A stretch of 64,000 nucleotides of DNA from Paenibacillus chibensis (lineage in GTDB: Bacteria > Bacillota > Bacilli > Paenibacillales > Paenibacillaceae). The stretch covers positions 186,001 to 250,000 of the forward strand of contig NZ_BIMK01000004.1 of assembly GCF_004001045.1 (NCBI RefSeq). Reading direction: 5' to 3'. The notes under the pieces were generated by a model, which did not search any database, was not told the DNA's origin, and saw nothing but the letters and a program-made list of their open reading frames with translations. Shown in pieces: positions 57,913-64,000 of the stretch; the first letter of the stretch is position 1; the number at the start of each line of letters is the position of its first letter. The position numbers and the translations under genes were made by a program.

Positions 57913-58803
57913 ATGAAGGTGATAGGAATTGATATCGGCGGTACTTCGATCAAGGGCATCGTCGTGGACGGCTCAGGCCAGCTTCTTGAGCAGGGCAAAA
58001 CGGCGACGGAGGCGAGTCAGGGCAAGGAGCGCATATTAGAAAATATGAAGCTGTTGGTGGATGACCTGCTGGCAAAGCATGGCGATGTGCAGGGCATCGG
58101 GATCGGCACCGCCGGCAGGGTCAACGTCCAGACGGGCGAGATCGTGTACGCGACGGATAATTTGCCGGGCTGGCAGGGGGCTCCTGTGAAGGTGATCATG
58201 GAAGCGGCTTACAGGCTTCCGGTCTTCGTCGATAATGATGCCAATACCGCACTTGCAGGCGAGGCTTGGCTCGGAGCCGGGAAGGGCTTGCGGGATCTCT
58301 CCATGCTTACGCTCGGTACGGGCGTGGGCGGGGCTAATATGATCGGCGGAGACCTGTACAGGGGCGCTCATTGGAATGGCGGGGAATGGGGACATACGGT
58401 GCTCGTCCCCGGCGGCCGGCCCTGCAACTGCGGTCTGAACGGCTGCATCGAGCAGTACTTGTCAGGATCGGCTCTTGTGAAGCTTGCGAACGAAGCGACG
58501 GGCCATGCGTATGCTTCCGGCGTTGGGGTCATGGATGATCACCTGAAGGGGAAACCGCTGGTGACGAAGGTGTTGAAACAATTCGCAGCCCATCTGGCGG
58601 TCGTCATCCATAATCTTCATAACGGATTGAATCCTGAGGCCATCCTCATTGGTGGCGGTCTGGTCGATTCCAGGGCGATCTGGTGGCCGCTGCTGCTTGA
58701 AGCCATGGATGGCATGCGGCTTCGGGCGGATGTGCGGCCGGCACTGCTCGGCAATGAGGCGGGAGCGATCGGCGCGGCCAGGCTGATAGCAGACCGGCTC
58801 TAG
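57913..58803 (+). CDS. ROK-family sugar kinase, probable N-acetylmannosamine kinase
   Basis: 296 aa from ATG 57913 (AAAGGAATGGGG upstream). ATP motif 'IGIDIGGTSIKGIVVDG' (4-20), catalytic Asp109 in 'FVDNDANTALAGEAWLGAG', 'MLTLGTGVGGANMIGG', and the ROK zinc site His161 with Cys171, Cys173 and Cys178 (CNCGLNGCIEQY). The family phosphorylates glucose, GlcNAc, ManNAc or fructose. Being directly downstream of nanE argues for ManNAc kinase (NanK), though glucokinase cannot be ruled out from sequence. Confidence 0.88.
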   Translation: MKVIGIDIGGTSIKGIVVDGSGQLLEQGKTATEASQGKERILENMKLLVDDLLAKHGDVQGIGIGTAGRVNVQTGEIVYATDNLPGWQGAPVKVIMEAAYRLPVFVDNDANTALAGEAWLGAGKGLRDLSMLTLGTGVGGANMIGGDLYRGAHWNGGEWGHTVLVPGGRPCNCGLNGCIEQYLSGSALVKLANEATGHAYASGVGVMDDHLKGKPLVTKVLKQFAAHLAVVIHNLHNGLNPEAILIGGGLVDSRAIWWPLLLEAMDGMRLRADVRPALLGNEAGAIGAARLIADRL

Positions 58804-59101
58804 ACAAGTCCCCTTAGTGGAATGGATTTTATCGTCGATCCTAAGGGTCAGCATGTATTTTAAATCTCATAAGCGCAGTCCCGAGAGCGGCCGACAGGCC
58901 GCTTTTCAGCATATTAAGACGTATAAAATACGTTTTTTATTTTTTTGGAATGATCAACGGCCAGAACACGCATCCTGATATCGTAAGGAAAGCTTGTCTA
59001 ACACAATTTGCACATGGGCAAAGGCAAGCATATCAGCTTCATAATTTTAATTTATACTTCGTCAATAACTTATCATAATAATAGTTTGTATACATATAGT
59101 A
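58804..59101. other. Gap with terminator-like hairpins
   Basis: CCCTTAG (58811-58817) and CTAAGGG (58841-58847) form a large-loop hairpin. AGCGGCC / GGCCGCTTTTC at 58885-58907 is a probable terminator of the nanE-kinase unit. The rest is AT-rich with no gene seen. Confidence 0.55.
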
Positions 59102-59130
59102 TTTACAAAAACCATTTAATTATATAGAAT
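59102..59130 (+). promoter_or_regulatory. SigA-type promoter of the MarR/FUSC unit
   Basis: TTTACA (59102-59107), 17-base spacer, TAGAAT (59125-59130). An AT-rich partial inverted repeat (TTGTATAC ... TTTACAA) overlaps the -35 region and may be the MarR operator. Confidence 0.55.
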
Positions 59131-59174
59131 AGAACTACAACAGGCGGTTAAGGAAGGGAGCGGCAGCTTCAGGC

Positions 59175-59615
59175 ATGGAGGACAAAGAACATCTGTACGG
59201 GCACCTGATTTCGAAGACCAGCCGTGCCCTTATGCGGTATTTGACGATGCATTTCAAGGAAGACGATATTACGCCGGAGCAGTGGACAGTGCTGAAGCGT
59301 CTGGGGGAACAGGACGGGATTACGCAAAAGGAGCTGGCGCTTCTCGCGGATAAGGATCAGGCGACGCTGACCAAAATACTGGATATTCTGGAACGCAAGC
59401 AGCTGGTCCGCAGAGGAAGGAACATGGACGATCGGCGCTCGTTTTTGATTTTTATTACCGATGAGGGCAGACGGCTGCGCGAGCGGCTGTTTACGTATGT
59501 GAACCGGCTATTTGAAGAAGAAATTGTCGCCGGCATTCCTGAGGAGGACCTCCGGGTGTTTCTGGCGACGCTAATGAAGATTCAGCAGCATGCTGAGTCT
59601 GCCAAAGAAACGTAA
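59175..59615 (+). CDS. MarR-family transcriptional regulator
   Basis: 146 aa. Winged HTH: 'DDITPEQWTVLKRLGEQDGITQKELALLADKDQATLTKILDILERKQLVRRGRNMDDRRSFLIFITDEGRRL' is continuous and has the diagnostic D-R-R wing. Terminal helices form the dimer interface. No Cys in the sensing region, so a phenolic ligand rather than oxidation is likely. The FUSC-type exporter gene follows by 90 bases; MarR control of aromatic-acid efflux is a common arrangement. Confidence 0.9.
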   Translation: MEDKEHLYGHLISKTSRALMRYLTMHFKEDDITPEQWTVLKRLGEQDGITQKELALLADKDQATLTKILDILERKQLVRRGRNMDDRRSFLIFITDEGRRLRERLFTYVNRLFEEEIVAGIPEEDLRVFLATLMKIQQHAESAKET

Positions 59616-59705
59616 AGCCTAGCGGCTCTTGCGAGCGCGCCGCCGGGGTTTGGATGATATCGAAACGAAAGACAAAATAGAGATCGACATGGGAGAGAAT
59701 GCTTT

Positions 59706-61679
59706 ATGATAACCGAATCGCATCAAGGCCCCTATGTTCGGCGCCGAACCGTTCAGCAGGCACCTGCACCGGGAAAGATGCGGGATGCTTTCCGCATTCG
59801 TCCGCTGCCGCTGCAGTGGTTCCGCGGGATCGGCTCCGCCATCAGCGCTGGAATTCCGGTCCTGATCGGCGCCTTGACCGGACATATGGATTACGGATTA
59901 TGCGCCTCCATCGGAGGCTTTGCTTTTTTGTACGTAGGCAATGAAACTTACAGGCAGCGGGCGATCAAGCTGCTGCTCGTGGCCCTCGGAATGGCCTTAT
60001 CCTTCGGGCTTGGCTCATTGACGGGAAGCATCCCTTGGCTGATGGTGCTGCTTTTTGGCCTCATCGGAGCGATAGCCGTGTTCTGCTTCGGGGCTTTTCA
60101 GGTGAAAGGTCCGTCGGCCATGTTTTTGATTCTGACCTTCGCCGTCGGTACGAGTTTGCCGCAGGACTTATCAGCCGTTCCGCTGCGGACCGGCTTTGTT
60201 CTTATGGGCGGCGTATGGGCATGGCTCGTTGCCATGTCTGGCTGGACGATGCATCCGCACCGCCCGGAAACCAAGGCTGTTTCGGGTGCTTATGCTTCGC
60301 TTGCCCGGTTTCTCGGCTCGGTCGGCACCGAGCATCAATATGAGGCGCAGCATCAGGCGGCTGTCTCCCTGCGGAATGCAGGGCAGATGGTTGCGGGCGG
60401 GGAGCTGCGCTGGCGGAAGGCTTATGAGCCGACCCGGCGTCTGATGCTCTTGTCGCAAAAGGCTAACGAGATCTACTTGACGCTGGTGGATATGGCCCTT
60501 GGCCATCAAGTCCAAGCAGACGCCGCCGCGGCGGTGAAGTCGCTCCGCTCCATAGCCAGGGACGTTCGAAGCGGAGCGGGGAAGAAGCCGCTCGGTGAAA
60601 GTCCGCTTTCTTGGACGGGGCATGGCAGCCTCGGCGGTCGTCTGGCCCAGCAGATCGAAGAAGCGCAGGCTCTGCTGCATGGCACCGGCGAAGCGCCGCA
60701 ACTGGCGATGCCGGACGAGCCCGCGAACAAGCTGCGGCTCATCCTGGCGGGAGCTTTCAACCGTCACTCGACGCTGCTTAGCACGGCCGGCCGGTATGGC
60801 ATCATGATCGCCATCGCCGCTGCCGTGGCTTACGGATTGGGCTTTCACCGTTCCTACTGGGTACCGCTGTCCTGTGCCGCCGTGATGCTCGGCACGACGG
60901 CGATCGGCACGCTGCACCGCGCGCTGCAGCGCACCGCGGGCACTATCGTCGGCCTGCTGACGGGAGGAGTCCTGCTCTCCTTGAAGCCGGAGGGCATCTA
61001 TGTGGCTTTGGCGATGGCTGTCCTGCAGTTTATCGTGGAGCTGATCTACCTGCGCAATTATGCGCTGGCTGTCATTTTCATTACGCCGAGCACGCTCCTG
61101 ATTGCGGAGAGCAATCATCCGGAAACCGCGATGAGCTACTTTATGTCGGCCCGCCTCGTCGACATTCTGGTCGGCAGCGCCATCGGACTGGCAGGCGTTC
61201 TGCTGCTATGGCGGCGCGCTTCCTCCAGCCGGCTGCCCGGTGCGCTGGCAGAGGTGATCCGCAAGGAGGGCGCCTTGATGAATCGGATCCTGGCAGGAGG
61301 ACAGCCGACAGGAGAAGCCAACCAGGCTGCCGAGCTGGAAACGGCCCTGCTCCGGGTCAGACTGCTCTTCGATGCGGCGCTGGCCGAATCGGTCCGGCAG
61401 CGCGAGCGAATCAGCCTGTGGTGGCCGGCCTTGGCCGAAATCCAGCATTTCGGCTATGTGCTCATCGCAGCAGGGGAGAGAGCGCTGAAGCACCGGGAGC
61501 CGGCCGAAACGCTGCGCAAGCTGGAGCTGGCGTTCGAAACGCTGGCGGCTGCCGCTGAACAGTCGGCGTCGCCCGCGCCGGTTGAGATCCCGGAGCTTCC
61601 CTCTTTTTCGGTATTGCGCGATGAGCTGCTTGAGCTTCACGCTGCCCTGCAGATCGGGGAGAGCGCCGCTCCGCTCTAA
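59706..61679 (+). CDS. FUSC-family exporter (aromatic acid efflux type)
   Basis: 657 aa. Two membrane cassettes of about five to six helices, residues ~35-170 ('AISAGIPVLIGALTGHMDYGLCASIGGFAFLYVGNE') and ~370-510 ('IMIAIAAAVAYGLGFHRSYWVPLSCAAVMLGTTAIGTLHRALQRTAGTIVG', the FUSC_2 signature), each followed by a cytoplasmic helical domain. The family exports p-hydroxybenzoate-like acids. The Gram-positive form has no membrane-fusion partner here. GGGAGAG precedes the ATG. Probably regulated by the upstream MarR protein. Confidence 0.9.
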   Translation: MITESHQGPYVRRRTVQQAPAPGKMRDAFRIRPLPLQWFRGIGSAISAGIPVLIGALTGHMDYGLCASIGGFAFLYVGNETYRQRAIKLLLVALGMALSFGLGSLTGSIPWLMVLLFGLIGAIAVFCFGAFQVKGPSAMFLILTFAVGTSLPQDLSAVPLRTGFVLMGGVWAWLVAMSGWTMHPHRPETKAVSGAYASLARFLGSVGTEHQYEAQHQAAVSLRNAGQMVAGGELRWRKAYEPTRRLMLLSQKANEIYLTLVDMALGHQVQADAAAAVKSLRSIARDVRSGAGKKPLGESPLSWTGHGSLGGRLAQQIEEAQALLHGTGEAPQLAMPDEPANKLRLILAGAFNRHSTLLSTAGRYGIMIAIAAAVAYGLGFHRSYWVPLSCAAVMLGTTAIGTLHRALQRTAGTIVGLLTGGVLLSLKPEGIYVALAMAVLQFIVELIYLRNYALAVIFITPSTLLIAESNHPETAMSYFMSARLVDILVGSAIGLAGVLLLWRRASSSRLPGALAEVIRKEGALMNRILAGGQPTGEANQAAELETALLRVRLLFDAALAESVRQRERISLWWPALAEIQHFGYVLIAAGERALKHREPAETLRKLELAFETLAAAAEQSASPAPVEIPELPSFSVLRDELLELHAALQIGESAAPL

Positions 61680-61703
61680 GCTGCGGTTGACCTCAGCTAA
61701 GAT

Positions 61704-61759
61704 AAAAGGCCTGTGCCGATTCTTTGCATAATCCGCAAAGGAACCTGCACAGGCCTTTT
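61704..61759. terminator. Bidirectional terminator with long stem
   Basis: AAAAGGCCTGTGC / GCACAGGCCTTTT, with an inner TTTGC/GCAAA stem; serves the FUSC gene and the convergent GyrI-like gene. Confidence 0.9.
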
Positions 61760-61774
61760 GATGCGCTGCGTGTT

Positions 61775-62254
61775 TTATTTTTTTAAGACGGGAATCCACA
61801 CCTCGCAGCGGTATTCGTCGCTTGCGGTGTCTCCGGGCGGGTAGACCTCCAGCTCCGGTCCGCGGGCATGCTCGTAACCGCTTGATGGAAACCAGTCCGC
61901 ATAGATGTGATGCCACACCTGCTGAATCGCTCCGGGCATCGGACCCACGGACGTGAAGACGGCCCAGTCCGCCGCCGGAATGACGCGGGAGACGAATTCT
62001 TCGGCTCCGGTCTGATCCGCTTCCGTCTCTACCCCTATAAAGTAATGAAAACGGTTCTGTCCGTCAAAATCCATGCAGATGCCGAGCATATCCTTTCCTG
62101 CGGCCAGCACGTCCAGCTTCATGGATGTCCCATCCGTGTGGCAGTCCTGCCAAAAGGCGGGGATTTCTCGCAAATTGCTTCCGTCTACCGTGGATATCTC
62201 GCGCATTTTACCGGTCACCTGAAAGGCTTCCCTGTGAACGATCCGAAAATCCAT
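61775..62254 (-). CDS. GyrI-like/effector-binding domain protein
   Basis: 159 aa, AGTGAAGCC upstream of the ATG gives a modest site. SHS2-duplication fold of GyrI/AraC_E_bind: 'VHREAFQVTGKMREIS', 'DMLGICMDFDGQNRFHYFIGVET', 'AADWAVFTSVGPMPGAIQQVWHHIYADWFPSSGYEHARGPELEVYPPG' (continuous, with the conserved Glu of the ligand pocket). No HTH, so it is a stand-alone ligand-binding protein; relatives bind cationic drugs or hydrolyse cyclopropanoids. Function here unknown. Confidence 0.85.
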   Translation of the reverse strand: MDFRIVHREAFQVTGKMREISTVDGSNLREIPAFWQDCHTDGTSMKLDVLAAGKDMLGICMDFDGQNRFHYFIGVETEADQTGAEEFVSRVIPAADWAVFTSVGPMPGAIQQVWHHIYADWFPSSGYEHARGPELEVYPPGDTASDEYRCEVWIPVLKK

Positions 62255-62463
62255 GAGGCTTCACTCCCTGAATTCAAAATATATGTCCTGTCGATACCCG
62301 ATGCATTCCATTCTAGTTCCATTCATAACATTCGGTTTAACGGTCGAAATTCCCTTCTTGTAAGCCAAGTGGAATGCCGACTGTTTTTGACGCATTTTGA
62401 CGAGCGTTGTCCTGATTTGTACGACGCTATCAGTTGAATCCGATCAGGCGGCATTTCGGCAGT

Positions 62464-62802
62464 CTATATCAACCAATCGAGCGCAAACGCAGCCGCGAAA
62501 ATACCTGCGGTCACCGCATAATGCCGCCAGTGGGTCTGTCCAAACAGGACGCGCCCATTCAGCCAGCGGGAGCTGATAACAAGGAGCAGGCAGCCGATAA
62601 AATAAGTGTAGCCGACGGGCCTAAAGAGATGCCGGATCGAGAGGAATAGCAGCATCAGGTGGGAGAGGAGAAACAGCAGGGTTGCACACCAGGCGGCAAA
62701 ACGGCTGTATCCGCTCGAAGAGACGGGGCTGCGGCAAATCAGGGCCACCGCTGCGGCAAGACTGACTAGACTGTAAGCAAGCAGAATCACGGCAAGAGTC
62801 AT
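62464..62802 (-). CDS. Unknown four-helix membrane protein
   Basis: 112 aa from ATG 62802, 8 bases after AAGGAGG; a longer frame to 62961 reads through the opposite gene's leader. Helices at ~2-20 (LAVILLAYSLVSLAAAVAL), ~32-52, ~60-80 and ~95-111 ('AVTAGIFAAAFALDWLI'). It ends with 'LFGQTHWRHYAV' before the last helix. No family recognised; integral membrane, function unknown. Divergent from the disrupted MerR gene. Confidence 0.7.
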   Translation of the reverse strand: MTLAVILLAYSLVSLAAAVALICRSPVSSSGYSRFAAWCATLLFLLSHLMLLFLSIRHLFRPVGYTYFIGCLLLVISSRWLNGRVLFGQTHWRHYAVTAGIFAAAFALDWLI

Positions 62803-62920
62803 GTGGAAATCCTCCTTTTCGTACACACCGGGTTGGAATACAATCAAGTCAAGTGAACAATGCGGGGTCGACCCCGTGTCAAGGGTTGGATTCATAAAAA
62901 AGAAAGCGGTGGGGGATAAA

Positions 62921-63295
62921 GTGAGGATTGGCGAGTTCGTCAGAAGGACCCGGACGACCAAGGATACGGTGAGGCATTACGAGGACCTGCAGCTGATCCG
63001 GTCGCTTGGGCCGGATGGAAAGCGGGAATAAAGCGAAGCTCATGTAGAGGACATCCAGGTAATTCAGGAGTTGAAAAGCTACGGCCTGCCGCTGAAGGAC
63101 ATTCAGGCCATATTCGAATGGAAGCGCAGCAGCGGCTGCGGAAGCGAGGCGCTGCTTCTCGGCGTCGAGGAAGCCCTCGAGGAGAGGCTAGCCTCGATAA
63201 GGGAGGAGGAGGCATGCCTCAGGGAGCGCCGGCTGCGGCTGGAGGAGGCTTCACGGGAGCTGAAGTCGCTGCGGATGCTCCGGCAATCCCGGTAG
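62921..63295 (+). pseudogene. MerR-family regulator with in-frame stop
   Basis: GTG 62921 (GGGGG upstream) opens 'MRIGEFVRRTRTTKDTVRHY' and continues 'EDLQLIRSLGPDGKRE', then TAA (63029-63031). The same frame resumes 'SEAHVEDIQVIQELKSYGLP' and 'LKDIQAIFEWKRSSGCGSEA' with a C-terminal coiled coil (EERLASIREEEACLRERRLR). The expected residue at the stop is Tyr (R-x-Y-S-E in MerR), so a TAT/TAC to TAA change is the likely lesion. Reinitiation at a downstream ATG/TTG would lose the HTH. ~124 aa if repaired. Confidence 0.85.
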
Positions 63296-63302
63296 ACGGC
63301 TG

Positions 63303-64000
63303 CTAACGGAAAACGCGGAGGAGATCATCCAGGAAGTGGCGCGCGGCCGGAGGAAGCGGTTCTTTGCGTGTATATACCGAAATGGGATTGCTCAGCTGCG
63401 CTTCCTTGACATGGACCTTGGCGAGTTCGTTGCGGGCTACGAAGGCTTCGGTTTCCAGCGAAGAGAGGAAGGCGGCGCCATACCCCTCCATGACGACGCG
63501 CAGCGTCTCATGCAGCCCGTTCATCTGAAGCCCGATCGCCGGGGCCGGGAGACGATGAAGCCGGCACAGGGCAAGGAGCTGCTCCCGGGAGAAGCTTCCC
63601 TCTTCCCGGAAAATAAACGGCTCCCGCAGTATATCGGCTAGCGTTGCTTCTGCCCCTGCCAGGCGGTGGCCCGGATGCACGACAAAGCACATGTCGTCCT
63701 TCACCCAGGAGGTTCGCTGAAGCAGCGGATGTTCTGCGTCGCTGCCTCCGACGATGGCGATGTCGGCCTTGAAGTGAACCAGCAGCTCCAGTGCCTGGCT
63801 GGAGTTGGTCGTGGTCAGCTCGATCTCGACGGAGGGATAGCGCTGTTTATAAGCGGCGATCGTTCGCGGAAGCAGAAAATTGGCAGGCAGATAGGTAGCC
63901 GCAAGCTGCAGTTTCCCCGACAGACCCTGCATCAAACGCTCCAGGTTCATCTCGATGCGCTGTTCGAGCTCGAACAGCCTCTGTGCCTCGCCAGCCAGCA
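63303..64000 (-). CDS. LysR-family regulator, effector-binding domain (runs off right edge)
   Basis: 232 residues of a LysR protein are visible; the N-terminal HTH lies beyond the window. The effector domain starts 'GKLQLAATYLPANFLLPRTIAAYKQRYPSVEIELTTTNSSQALELLVHFKADIAIVGG' (continuous), with 'DMCFVVHPGHRL', 'PFIFREEGSFSREQLLALC' and 'VVMEGYGAAFLSSLET' as in the CysL/YwfK-like branch. The linker helix (RLFELEQRIEMNLERLM) enters from the edge. Ends 8 bases after the MerR pseudogene on the opposite strand. Confidence 0.88.
   Translation of the reverse strand, partial: LAGEAQRLFELEQRIEMNLERLMQGLSGKLQLAATYLPANFLLPRTIAAYKQRYPSVEIELTTTNSSQALELLVHFKADIAIVGGSDAEHPLLQRTSWVKDDMCFVVHPGHRLAGAEATLADILREPFIFREEGSFSREQLLALCRLHRLPAPAIGLQMNGLHETLRVVMEGYGAAFLSSLETEAFVARNELAKVHVKEAQLSNPISVYTRKEPLPPAARHFLDDLLRVFR

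Noticed and set aside
1..64000. CRISPR arrays, tRNA or rRNA genes, insertion sequences, prophage
   Set aside because: No regularly spaced repeats, cloverleaf sequences, transposase or integrase motifs were found on reading both strands.

Overview
The window looks like a chromosome segment of a Gram-positive, spore-forming member of the Paenibacillaceae, most likely Paenibacillus. The GC content appears moderate to high, with strong AGGAGG-type ribosome binding sites, frequent GTG/TTG starts and rho-independent terminators. Many families are typical of Bacillales: an MhqR-type ring-cleaving dioxygenase, a YusV-like siderophore ATPase, ydaJ/ydaK/ydaM homologues, a CgeB-like glycosyltransferase, a KGG stress protein and RlmN. 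No rRNA, tRNA, CRISPR array, integrase or transposase was seen. The genus is inferred from protein character, not from a marker gene.

Layout. 1-4700: a Sel1-repeat protein fragment, a ring-cleaving dioxygenase behind a palindromic operator, a hexapeptide acetyltransferase, an APH-like kinase, a neutral zinc metallopeptidase and a truncated NADH-dehydrogenase-like remnant. 4830-10845: a complete oppABCDF-type peptide ABC operon with its own promoter, an attenuating hairpin after the binding-protein gene, and a small unknown distal gene. 10900-15500: an epoxide hydrolase with a WYL regulator, then a divergent Fur-controlled pair (siderophore ATPase and type 2 ferredoxin/siderophore reductase) with a Fur box for each gene. 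15900-18720: a GAF-GAF-PAS-GGDEF-EAL protein. 18780-28720: a TPP enzyme, unknown and cupin proteins, a PTS EIIC fused to an unusual N-terminal domain, an internally duplicated unknown protein, a frameshifted DMT exporter, an aldo/keto reductase and a large permease. 28810-33000: a KGG stress protein with a sigma-B-like promoter, an SRPBCC protein, a 12-residue-repeat protein, and two glycosyltransferase-type genes convergent to it. 33180-38290: rlmN, DUF423 and a MoxR/DUF58/DUF4129 operon.

38470-42090 is a reduced ydaJKLMN-type exopolysaccharide locus (GH8, degenerate GGDEF receptor, 47-aa membrane peptide, GT2), with a one-base insertion in the GT2 gene. 42240-43750 is a tightly coupled pair joining a TudS-related desulfidase and a protein with uracil-DNA-glycosylase-like motifs. 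After it come a permease/PadR operon, BlaI/BlaR1-like genes with two operators, an ArsR gene that may be leaderless, an MDR reductase, a YeeE/TusA thiosulfate or selenium transport pair, a chemoreceptor, a nonsense-interrupted quinone reductase with a MerR regulator, nanE with a ROK kinase, MarR with a FUSC exporter, a GyrI-like protein, a nonsense-interrupted MerR gene and a partial LysR gene.

The genes mostly serve peptide and iron uptake, aromatic/electrophile stress, cyclic-di-GMP-linked surface polysaccharide, the spore or cell surface, and small-molecule efflux. At least four otherwise intact genes carry a single disabling lesion (near 25910, 41172, 55554 and 63029). Two more loci are remnants (4496-4687 and 13277-13402). 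This suggests either ongoing decay or residual sequence errors. The least explained coherent unit is the desulfidase/UDG-like pair.
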